A stretch of DNA of 27,500 nucleotides from Prorocentrum cordatum (Eukaryota; Sar; Dinophyceae; Prorocentrales; Prorocentraceae), in the NCBI GenBank assembly GCA_963575745.1, contig CAUYUJ010012836.1, forward strand, positions 32,501 through 60,000. Reading direction: 5' to 3'. Positions 18,398 to 26,939 of this stretch are shown here, one piece after another (the first letter of the stretch is position 1; each line of letters opens with the position of its first letter). Below the pieces are notes generated by a model, which saw only the letters and a program-made list of their open reading frames with translations, was not told the DNA's origin and searched no databases. The translations under genes and the position numbers were made by a program.

Positions 18398-19243
18398 AAC
18401 AGTGGGAAACCGACCCCAGCCCCCACGACTATGGATTTTACACGTCAGCGTTTTGCATTTACGGCGAAGGTGCGTAAGTGTAGGCGCCCTGTCGGCGAGA
18501 CCATTGCCAGCTGCCGCAGGGGGGCCCCCGGGCGCGGCGACGTCCTGGGCCCGCTCGACGCGGCCGCGCCCGCGCCGGCGTTCCCGGGGCGGCGCGTGCC
18601 ACGGCCGCGGCTCGCAGTTTGAGGCGACGGCGGCGCTGTCCCCCGCACGGCAGCGTCGCTGGCCCAGCCGAGGGCCCCCGCGCCAGCCTCCGTCGCCCCC
18701 TCCTGATCCCGCCGGCGGAAAAGTCTAGATCGGGAGCGTTTCTCTCAAGGCAAATGGGCCAATATACAATATTTTGTGGCGTTTATGTAAAATTGTTCGG
18801 GGCTCTCCCGCGCGAGAGACATTCTGCTTCGGAGAAGTTTAGATGCTTGTATATGGAGTCTATATAATCTGTTTTCGCCTGGTGCCTAAACTTTGTTTCC
18901 GAGGTGGATCTAAGTTTTTCGACGCGCGCCCGTGCAGGGCGGGCCCAGGGCGCCGCGCGGGTCTCTTGCCAGCGCCGTCAAGGGCCGACGCGCCCATTGG
19001 TCTTTGCCCTGGCACGAGCGCGCGAATGTCCACAATGGTTTTGGGCATTGACCGCGTGCCAGTGCAAGGAGACGCCGAGTTCGAATGCCAATGAGCATGG
19101 CAGCAACGCGCCGTTCGCAGTGAATGTCGCGGCGTTGTCGTTGGCTGACCGTCGAGCAGTTTCCGCTCTCAGTTCGCGCGTCGTTCGACGGTCCCATTGG
19201 TCTAAAATTCCTCATGTGGGGGGCGTGGGGCGCTTTTCATGTG
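18398..19243. mobile_element. 846-bp unrecognised insertion in the satellite array
   Basis: The left array stops at TTCGGTGGTG (18388-18397) and resumes at TTCAGGTGGTG (19244-19254). Removing 18398-19243 restores one normal satellite unit, so this looks like an insertion with a ~10-bp target duplication. It starts AACAGTGGGAAACC and ends CTTTTCATGTG. It has a very GC-rich part (18480-18720), an A/T-rich part (18750-18900) and a short duplication of CCCATTGGTCT (from 18995 and 19193). There is no poly(A), no ORF with a domain and no clear terminal repeat. Confidence 0.6.
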
Positions 19244-19510
19244 TTCAGGTGGTGCTCTTCGCGGGGCCACGAAAAGCGCGAGGGGTGTGCCATATCGGGT
19301 GCGGGGCCGCCATGCGAACGCAGCTGCTGAGGTCTTCAATGGAGCTTCCTATGGGGCTACGGAATGTTTTTTTTTGGGGGGGGCCGTATCGGGTGCATCA
19401 CCGCCATGGTAGCTAACGCAGCCACTTTGGCTTTCGGCGGTGGCTCCGATGGAGCCAGGAAGCGTGTGGGGGTGTGCGATCATCGCATGATGGTGGCGAT
19501 GGGGATGTGC
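19244..19510 (+). repeat. ~90-bp satellite array, right block
   Basis: Three further units start at 19243, 19334 and 19431 (spacings 91 and 97), with T9/G-rich slippage near 19368-19382. The last unit decays into the GGA tract. Confidence 0.85.
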
Positions 19511-19524
19511 GGAGGGCAGAGACA

Positions 19525-19575
19525 GAAACGGGAGGAGGGGGGGAGGAGGGAGGAGGAGGAGGAGGAAGAAACGGC
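19525..19575 (+). repeat. (GGA)n microsatellite
   Basis: GGAGG-type units between the satellite array and the LINE reverse transcriptase remnant, purine-rich on the plus strand. Confidence 0.85.
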
Positions 19576-19639
19576 GGGGATATGTCTCTTCAACATTAGG
19601 GCGCAATACCACATTATGGTTTGTGGAACACAAAAACAG

Positions 19640-20640
19640 CTATGGTATCATCGCCCCGTGTGTTACCATCTCATAGGTTGACAGCGTTTGGGCTCCAGCT
19701 TGTTCAATACGTCTTGTGGTCCGTCGTTGGTAACTTGCTTTCGTGAGGCGTCTTAGTTTGATATGTTGTTGCCCTCCCTTCGCCGCTCTGCCACGTCGGG
19801 TCGTTTTGGCTAGCTCCTCAGCCCCAGTCGACTCCCAAATATGAAGCCTGCAATACTCGGGCTAGGTGAATCCCATGCCGCCGCAACCGCATAACAGCTT
19901 CACGAACAACAGGGTGAGATGAATTGAGTACCGCGCTGTTGCTTACCACCCCGAGCTGTCTACCACGAGTGATATGCGTCACTTTTTTAACTCGGATCTT
20001 TTCTGCTTGACGTGGGCATACGATCGCCCATCCAGATCCTTTCGCCAACGGATTGATCGGGATGCTTGGCTGTCAATTTGCTGAATATAGAATGGGTTCC
20101 ACGATTAGCACACCTCGTGCGATCCCAGAGTTCTGCATAATGTTGTTGCCTGATTGGGGGCGCCAAGGGATGTGAACCACAGTGGCTAAACATGCGCGGT
20201 GCTATGCGCAAGTGTGGTTGCAGCGCCAGCATCACCCGTTGAACACCTAGTCGCAATGCTGTGAGCACTAGCCGGCCCTATGGGATGGGATTTTTTCAAT
20301 CCTGAATATCCAGACTAGTCTTCACGTGTGTCATGCCCAAGCTGTCGTAGACAAATTCCATGGTCGCCAAGGAAGCTTCCCGAAGAGCTGTTTCCCCGAT
20401 TACCGCCGCATTCCAGGAAGCCCGTGTGTCAACCGACAATTCGTTGGCTAGGTCATCTCGGGCTAACGACCACACGCGACAGGTCATCGCCAATAAGCCG
20501 ATAACCCAATCGCCCCGATTTCTCGGCCAGGCGTCTCCCGAGAAGCACCAACACCTGCCCAGGCCAGGTAAGGTATCTCTCGATGGACCCACAAGCAGAC
20601 ACCATCTTTCCCAAACCAAATAACGGAGCTAATCTATCCC
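19640..20640 (-). pseudogene. LINE reverse transcriptase domain, decayed
   Basis: On the minus strand: NRGDWVIGLLAMTCRVWSL (fingers, the RPI-LLP-YR-W type motif) near 20520; motif A as SLDIQD with stops just after it, where the reading resumes as GRLVLTALRLG (Asp codon at 20308-20310); NSSHPVVREAVMRLRRHGI and LGVDWGAEE near 19820; and a basic helix leading to the array side at 19640. This matches RT through thumb. The motif B region survives only as fragments around 20150, and the DD of motif C was not located (expected around 20000-20100). Stops and at least two frame changes make it non-functional. Confidence 0.78.
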
Positions 20641-21919
20641 TCAGCCTGTTCTGGCTTTCGTACCCCGTGAAGCTTGCCGTAACCCTTGAACTCCCAGAGA
20701 TGTAGGGTCAGCGCATTCAGCTTCGTGCCGAGTCTGTTGAATCATATTGGACGCCACACCCCGACTGAACGTGGGCTCGCTTCACATGGCCTGGTACTTC
20801 TTAGCCTTTGGTCTACAGCACTCACTGGGTGAAAACAACGACGTCCGTGCTCACGGGTTTCGTCGGGCGGAGCTGGATAGTATGCAGAATGTGGTGTTGG
20901 CGAGTTGCAGAATTTGGCGCAGGACTTGTCTGTGTGGCATGACTACAACGGCGACTCCGTGAACGGGACCACGGCGCTCGATTGAGCATTGTCTGGGTGC
21001 CCCCCCCCCCCGCAGGCCTTCAACGGCACTTGATCCTTGCTTCTTGCTCCTTGCTCAAGTGATCCGCTTTAACCGTCCTAAAAGACACAAGATGCCGTAG
21101 ACAATGCGCCCGCGCTTCCCACGTGGTTGCTCTTGGAATCTGCCTGATGGGTCAGTGAGCTTTCTCGGGGACGTCGTTTGCCAAGGCAACACCTGAACGA
21201 ATGATCTGCTCTATGTGTTGGTGGCCTGTCCTTTCGGGAAGATGCTGGCTCGCACGATGAAGAAGGATTTGGGTCGACATTGAGCCTTCCCATGCCAATT
21301 CCCGACCTATGTTTGGTGCACCTCCTGTGCAAGCCGAGCCCCCGTCGAACAAGGGATGTGCCTACATGCTGGTTCGCTGGACTCCTCCGTCGTGATGTGC
21401 TCTGATCGTGCGCACCACCGTCTGACCTATGCCGCGAATTGACCACTCGCGCGGGTCGGATGTTGACCCCAATTTGAAACGCAGGAGGGTCGCACACAGC
21501 TTCTTTGGCATTGCTCAAGTCTTGAGGCACGGGGGCCACTTTAGCCTTTGATGGCATTGCCAAATAGGGTCAGACATGCAGAAGGGATGGGGAGCCGTCG
21601 GTGGGGCCTTCAGAGGCAACTTCGGGGGCACGTGCGCCAACTCATGGGAATCTGAACGGGGGGGGGGACGGTTTGCATGCATTATTGTTATCGCCTGTTG
21701 CTTCGTCACGGCTGCTGACCGCAGCTGGCTCAAACAAACATCTAAGCCCTTCCGACCAATGCGTGTCAGCATCTCCAGCCAAGTTGTTATTGTGCTTGGG
21801 TTGGCTCGACTTACTTTCTTCTCCAGTTTGTGGTGTGGGCCGAGGGACTCGGGGCAATCTGGCGGGGGTGACTGAGCTCCTGGTGGGTAATTGTTTGCCC
21901 TCCCGTGCCAGAGATAAGA
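20641..21919 (-). pseudogene. LINE linker between endonuclease and RT, strongly decayed
   Basis: Only weak LINE-like pieces are readable on the minus strand, such as SLGVQGLRQASRG near 20700. Several open frames (for example 21078-21563) show no domain. A C12 homopolymer lies at 21000-21011. Assignment rests on position between better-supported domains. Confidence 0.45.
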
Positions 21920-22531
21920 TTAATCCACAGTGAATCCCCCGAGGGACATCCAACATGGGACCGAACCACCTGAAGTATGTTGGTTGTTTTGGTAAATTTT
22001 ATGTAGTCTATGTGCGAGTTTCCTGTCCCTTGTGACGCAAGTTTGCTCGATTGCACTTTGACGCACCACGCCACCAGTAAGGTTTAGAAAACGACTTGGA
22101 AGCAATTGCTGAAAAGGGATACGTGCAAGTCGATTAAAATCAGGCAAGGATTTTTGAGAGCATCGACGAACGCTCCCTACAACCTCTTGAGGAACGAGCA
22201 AGTAAATCAACACCTGCGCCACAGAGTAGCCTTGTATATGCACAGCGATGGGAAGACATCCGTCGAACGCGTTGCCCGAGGAGATATTTAGGTCAGGAAG
22301 CTCCGCCGGGGCTCCTACATGAAAAGTTTGTACTGGAAATGCGCCTCCTCCCTCGTTTGCTCGGGCACTCGGCTCGACGGATCTATCTCGCCCAGACGGC
22401 CGCGCTGGGTAAACAGTTGGTTTGAAACGCAAGATGCGCGCTTCCTTTGGCCAGTGCTCAATCGAGGACTCCCTAACATGAGACCCGACAAAGAACCAGG
22501 CCTGGGATCTGTCCTCATAGCGTGTTCTCAC
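21920..22531 (-). pseudogene. LINE EEP-like endonuclease remnant
   Basis: A 203-codon open minus-strand frame includes YPARPSGRDRSVEPSARANE, then LPIAVHIQGYSVAQVLIYLL and LPDFNRLARIPFQQLL. The order (Ser/Arg-rich loop, two core strands, then a helix with PFQ-LL) resembles the first half of the EEP endonuclease of RNase H-type dinoflagellate LINEs. The GDFN and SDH signatures are not intact, so this is less certain than the plus-strand endonuclease. Position upstream of the RT on the same strand supports it. Confidence 0.58.
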
Positions 22532-22734
22532 TGCGTAATGCTACTGTATATCAGCGGTGCCTGGCGAGCCTGAGGTCTTCGCCAGGCTAGGTCGAAGGAG
22601 GTGCTGAAAGTGATGTCCTTGCCTCTGGGCCACCGGCACCCTGCGGTGGTTCGCCAGAGGGTAGTCACGAATTTGACCTTGAAGCCGATGACGCTGATTG
22701 TGGGTCCTTACCAGCGCTCTGTCTAGATCACTTG

Positions 22735-23580
22735 TTTTGTGTCGCTAGCTTGGCTGCTGCTGCCTCAGCTGCTGCCGTCGCTGCCTGAAGCTTGACTGCG
22801 TTCAGACTTTCAGCCTCAGCTCGAATGGCGGCTTCGGTGCTGGTATAATTGCTTGCTGGAACTGACCCCTTCGAAACAGCCGTACTATCTCCTTGAGCAG
22901 CACCTCGATCAGATTATGCTTGACTCTCGCCTGGCGCATTTGTATGTTTCTTTTCCAAGTGTTTGTGCGACGCTTTTGGGTCTGTTTCTTCTTGTCAAAC
23001 TACCGCTCGGCATCTGGCGACTTCGCGTCGATGGAAGCCTTTACCTTAACTAACTCCCACGTAACGTCGTGAGTTCAACGCGCTCGTTCTCTTCGAGCCC
23101 GACGTTCTTGTCCATAGTGCTGAGAAGGGTCTCGTCTCAAGACAGGTTGAGGAACATCTCCACTGTGTTTTTGGGGGCGGACTGCTGTCCACCTTACTCT
23201 GCTGGACGCCGATAGCTGTCAGAACTCGCACGGCCTTCCTGAACTGCAAATGCTCGCGCAGCCAACCCTCTGCTGTTCTGTTCTCGGCCTCCGCTGGCGT
23301 GGTGGTTGTTTATCTTCTGATCGTTCGAGTTGCTGCCTCGTTGTAGCTACCGTGTTGGTAGCTTGGTCGTGCTTGTAGCTTGTGTCGTTGACCTCCGCTG
23401 CTGCGCGCCGTATGGTCTCCTCTGGAGGCAAACTCGCTGCCCGCCGACATCATCTGATTCACTTGGTGCTGTAGAACCAGTATGAGGCCTGTAACTGCCA
23501 CCACCTGAAGAGCTCGCTCGAGAATGTGAGGAGGACCGCCTGTGACTGACGAGGCTGGAGCACCTGCAAGCGGAGTGTGT
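22735..23580 (-). pseudogene. LINE ORF1-like coiled-coil region, decayed
   Basis: On the minus strand, about 22850-22735 encodes TEAAIRAEAESLNAVKLQAA and TAAAEAAAAKLATQNK, an Ala/Glu-rich coiled coil ending in a stop. Further upstream (23250-23046) a basic segment starts LREHLQFRKAVRVLTA. Ala/Glu coiled coils precede the endonuclease in these LINEs and probably serve RNA binding and trimerisation. Frame is lost repeatedly, and 22532-22735 shows nothing clear. Confidence 0.55.
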
Positions 23581-23609
23581 GTGCCTTCTTCGAGTCCGGG
23601 GACATATTT

Positions 23610-23725
23610 ATCCTACAGCGGCACCGCATATGCAGTTTTTCCATTGAGGTTTGAGGACAGAGTTCCGTTCGCATGCGCCACACTTCGCGCAATTCGCCTT
23701 CAAAGAAATGCCCGTGAATGATTTA
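23610..23725 (-). pseudogene. LINE N-terminal zinc-ribbon-like motif
   Basis: The minus strand reads NCAKCGACERNSVLKPQW followed by KNCICGAAVG and a stop, giving a C-x2-C-x2-C...C-x-C cluster. Short zinc fingers of this kind begin the ORF1 of many dinoflagellate LINEs. It marks the approximate 5' end of the minus-strand copy; no target duplication was found. Confidence 0.5.
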
Positions 23726-23934
23726 ATGATATGTTTTTGTCCCTGAGGATTTCTTGCCATCCATCCAGCCCATTTCGCCAACGCAGCACTATGTCGAGAG
23801 ACTGGACACTAGCTGTGTGCCTCCCAGGTATCACGAGGATGTGGGACGGACTCGGGCCTGCTGCCAACGTGGTCTTGAGTCAAGCTTTCCCTTAGCCAAC
23901 GTGTCTATGGGAAAGGTTAAAGGGAGGGTGAGGC
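23726..23934. other. Intron sequence, no gene seen
   Basis: No recognisable coding motif. Searched by eye for the missing chlH exon without success. Confidence 0.4.
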
Positions 23935-24140
23935 ACAGGAGGAGGATAGGAGGAGGAGGATAGGAGGAGGAGGAAGAGGAGGAGGAGGAGGAAGAGGAGG
24001 AGGAGGGGAGGAGGTGGAGGAGGATGAGGAGAGGAGGAGGAGGAGGGGGAGGAGGATGACGAGGAGAAGGAGGAGGAGGAGCAGGAGGAGCAGGAGGAGG
24101 AGGGGGAGGAGGACGATCGACGATGAGAAGGAGGATGAAG
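23935..24140 (+). repeat. (GGA)n microsatellite, about 200 bp
   Basis: GGA triplets with GGATA, GGAAGA and GGAGCA interruptions. It ends about 40 nt before the chlH exon, so the region before this acceptor is purine-rich rather than pyrimidine-rich. Confidence 0.95.
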
Positions 24141-24182
24141 GGATAGATGCAGCGTTGCGGTAGCTCCGAGCTTCCTTGTGAG

Positions 24183-24278
24183 GTGTGCATCGCCCTCTTC
24201 CAGTTCCCCCCCGACAAGGGCAACGTGGGCACCGCGGCGTACCTGGACGTGTTCGGGAGTATTTTCTCCGTCCTCCAG
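24183..24278 (+). CDS. chlH: Magnesium chelatase subunit H, next internal exon
   Basis: A 32-codon exon encoding [20 protein letters not shown] then [12 protein letters not shown]. The block FPPDKGN-GTAAYL-VF-SIFSVL is a signature of the Mg-chelatase H subunit (and related CobN-type subunits), lying about 60 residues after the start of the block in exon 12003-12101. Borders are TGTGAG|GTG and TCCAG|GCAC; both ends are phase 0, and beyond them similarity stops at once (AHPAVRR does not match). The donor CAG|GCAC is identical in its first bases to that of the other exon. Codons are strongly G/C-ending, unlike the GGA repeats on both sides. Following exons were not found before the window ends. 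Confidence 0.93.
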
Positions 24279-24665
24279 GCACACCCGGCCGTCAGAAGAA
24301 CGACATGGGCAGAGGATGATGAAGAGGGAGGGGGTAGGCGGAAGGAGAGGGGCAGGACGGACATGTATGGAGTACGGAGTGGGAGGGACGAGGGAGGAGG
24401 ACAGGGAGGATACAGTATGGATGATGAGGATCGATGGCTGGGGGAGGAGGGCGAGGCTCATTGATGAGACATGAAGATGAGGAGGAGAAAGTTGGATGGC
24501 GAAGGGACTCTTAAATTGTCTAGGCGACTCTTCGGGGCTCTTTTAGGTCTGATACCAGGGATGATGATGAGGATGAGGATGATGATGATGATGAGGAGGA
24601 GGAGGAGGAGGATGAGGAGTACTATGATGAGGAGGATGGGGAGGAGGATGAAGAGCAGCAGTATG
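24279..24665 (+). other. Start of the next chlH intron, (GGA)/(GAT) tracts
   Basis: It begins with the GC donor GCACACCC. Purine-rich GGA and GAT triplet tracts follow at about 24320-24345, 24385-24480 and 24558-24660. Nothing coding is seen. Confidence 0.65.
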
Positions 24666-25200
24666 AGCATCACGAGTATTATGAGATTATCATTTTTTAT
24701 CATGCTGAAGAGCAGTGTGAGGAGTAGCAACACGAGAGGACCAGGCGGAGGAGTGGAAGGACAAACAGGACGTACAGTGATGCGGCCTAAGGGCGCATTG
24801 TCCCCGGTAGTGGGGCCAGCTCCCTGGGTACAACACCTTGGCAATCACGGTGGTCGGAAACGCCCATCGTGGTTATGCAAGGCCAGCCCAAGCAGTTGGC
24901 AATCCGAGGATGAATGCGGGCTTCCCAGTGGCACCGCTGGCTTACTTCACTGACCTTGTCCTGCCTTAAGATCGTATTACCTGAACCTGAATGCCCAATT
25001 GGGCAATGCGTCCTGGCCGCTATCAGGCCCAGGACGAACCGTGGGAAAGACCCATGGATTTCCCCCGGGCCTTCCTGGGAAACGGTTTTGTTTCATCAGA
25101 GGTGGCCCGTGTACCCATTGCGGGTTCGGGCGTCTTGGCCGAGGATAAGACGAATTCGAAGATTCCAATTCGTCTACCGCTGTGCCAACAGGAGCCCGCG
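24666..25200. other. No gene recognised; two palindromes
   Basis: It holds the 14-bp palindrome TGCCCAATTGGGCA (24992-25005) and a perfect hairpin AGACGAATT (25148-25156) / AATTCGTCT (25167-25175) with a 10-nt loop. No domain on either strand. Confidence 0.6.
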
Positions 25201-25204
25201 TGGG

Positions 25205-25460
25205 GGTGGGGGGGAGGAGGAGGCAGGGAGGAGGAGGAGGAGGAGGAGGAGGAGGAGGAGGGAGGAGGAGGAGGAGGAGGAGGAGGAGGAGGAGAAAGAT
25301 GACGACGACGACAACGAGGACGACGACCACGACGACGACCACGACGACGAGAAAGAGGAGGACACGGAAAAGGAAGACGATGAGGTCAAGGACGAGGACA
25401 ATGTCGAGGAGGAGGAGGAGGAGGAGGAGGAGGAGGAGGAGGAGAACAACGAGGACGATG
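25205..25460 (+). repeat. (GGA)n then (GAC/GAG)n tract
   Basis: GGA triplets to about 25295, then GACGACGAC and CACGAC triplets, then GAGGAG to about 25444. The long Glu/Asp-rich frame across it is compositional. Confidence 0.92.
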
Positions 25461-25483
25461 ACAGAGCCTTCAAAACAGCCTTT

Positions 25484-26035
25484 TGGAGCCCTCTTTTGAC
25501 TCGTTCGGGGGATCTTGGGATCCTGGTGTGGCTCTTCTGTGGGGTCTTTGGGCCCTCTTGGAGCCCTCTTGGTGGCCCTGTAGGGCCTCTTGGATCCTGG
25601 AGACCATCGGTCAATGGGGGGGGGGTCACCAGTGACCCTCCCCACCCTGGGGCCATCAAAATCGTCTGGGCCCTCTTGGGGCGATTTTGGGCCTTTCTTG
25701 GGCCATCTGGTGGCCGTCTTGTGGGCCTCCTGGGTCCCTCTTTGGCCTCTCTTGGGCCATCTTGGGGCCATCTTGAAGCGCATCGGACGCGAAACGGCGA
25801 AAAGGCAAACACCATTGGTGTTCCTGAGTGTTTGAAGGGTTTTGGCCTCCTTGGGGGGGAGATACTGATGGGGGCTCCGAGAGCACTTGGAACCGTCTTG
25901 TGGCCCTCGTCGGGCTTCTGAGAGGTATGCCGGAAGCTATCTTAAGCAATCTTCAGTTATTTTAAGCCGCCTTAAAAGCCATCTTCGAGCAACGGATGCC
26001 CTCTTGGAGCCACCTTGGGCCGTCTTGGGCGCTCT
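25484..26035 (+). repeat. Degenerate CTTGGGGCC-type minisatellite
   Basis: Many variants of GCC-N-TCTTGG(G/A)GCC recur every 11-25 bp, densest at 25545-25775 and again at 26000-26030. The unit is too variable to give a fixed period. A central stretch (about 25780-25900) is less repetitive. Confidence 0.75.
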
Positions 26036-26939
26036 AACCGATCGCGAGCCCCCTGGCCCAGACCCAGGGAGGGGGGGGGGGAAACCTCCCCGAAGGGAAA
26101 AGGGTTTTTGGAAGAGGAAAAAAAGAGCTTGCTTTCCTCAGCCCCAGAGGCTGGTGGGATCCCCTGCTGATCCAGAGTCGGCGGGGCCAATGTGGGTCTC
26201 GTGGCAAGCGTCGTCGCCTCAGCATGGGGCCGACGGCCTGGACTGCCACTCTCCCGACGACCACGCCGCCGACGACCCTTCCCCGCCCCGTCCCCCGGCT
26301 GGTGGTGGTGGCGGTGTTCGCTGCGCTCTGCACGCCCCAGAGACGCACGCGGGAATTGTCACCCGCGCCTCCGTCGCCCGGCCGCCGCTCGCGGCGGAGG
26401 CTGGAATCCCTGCCGGAGAGGCCCTGGCGACGGCCTCGCCCTGCCTCTTCCCCTCCCGCTCCTCGCCGGACTCGGAGTCGAGCTGGGTAGGCTGTGTGTT
26501 TGTTCGACTTGTTAGTTGATTTTGGGGCATCCTTTTGGTTGAATTCACTGTTTTGGGGACTTCCCATGTTTCTTGATTCCGGCCAGGCTTCTCCGAAGGT
26601 GAGGCGTGGCCAGGTTCATCTACACCTTTGACTACTTTCTCGGCCTCTGGCCGAGGGCGTCCACCCATCGAGCAGGGTGTCGCCATCATCTACAACCTGA
26701 TGCAACATGGAGAAAACATGGGTTTCCGAATGCCTGTCCCTCCACTGAGTAAGTCTCTGAAGCCAGCGATTTTATGTCCACTGCGGGGTTGCTCTCTGTG
26801 TGTCGACCTGGTCAGGGCCAGAGGGCCCTCAAGAGCAGGCGGAGGAGGTGGGGCAGCTGGAGGAAGACGCCCGTCCTGACGCCAATCGATTGGCGCAGTG
26901 GTTTCGCACCCGTTGGCCGCCGCAGGCTGTCCTAGTTGA
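26036..26939. other. No gene recognised
   Basis: GC-rich open frames (for example 26192-26515) show no domain on either strand. Homopolymer runs (G10 near 26080, A7 near 26120) are present. A piece of G/C-ending frame at about 26823-26970, containing RLAQWFRTRWPPQAVLVEGL, looks somewhat protein-like but is unidentified. Confidence 0.4.

Larger units (their letters stand above)
16550..23725 (-). mobile_element. Decayed LINE with RNase H, minus strand, interrupted by a satellite array
   Basis: Read on the minus strand from 23.7 kb down, remnants appear in this order: zinc motif, Ala-rich coiled coil, EEP-like endonuclease, reverse transcriptase, the domain between RT and RNase H, and RNase H. 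That is the order of an RNase H-bearing LINE, so I treat the pieces as one copy about 5.6 kb long after subtracting the ~1.6 kb array (about 17950-19510) between RT and the following domain. Every domain contains stops and frame changes, so it is dead. Its antisense orientation to chlH would avoid splice or stop signals of the LINE being read in sense. That all pieces belong to one copy is inferred from order and spacing. Confidence 0.8.
12102..24182 (+). other. chlH: chlH intron interval, about 12 kb, packed with repeats
   Basis: The interval runs from the GC donor at 12102 to the AG acceptor at 24181-24182, both preceded by AG and followed by G. It contains microsatellites, a foldback element and a minus-strand LINE split by a satellite array. 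In the plant protein about 25 residues separate the blocks encoded by the two flanking exons, so a small exon of roughly 75 nt is expected inside. I could not find it, so this may be two introns. Confidence 0.7.

Noticed and set aside
19804-19820. TTTTGGCT resembling part of the dinoflagellate spliced leader
   Set aside because: The match stops after eight bases (followed by AGC, not CAAG), the 5' part does not align without gaps, and no gene follows.
21708-21735. ACCGCAGC...TGGCTCAAA resembling a spliced leader with a 5-nt deletion
   Set aside because: It needs an internal deletion, lies within the minus-strand LINE remnant, and no plus-strand gene follows.
23790-23822. HYVERLDTSC as the missing chlH linker exon
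   Set aside because: Similarity is restricted to a few residues, codon use is not G/C-ending, and the basic and Trp-containing parts are missing.
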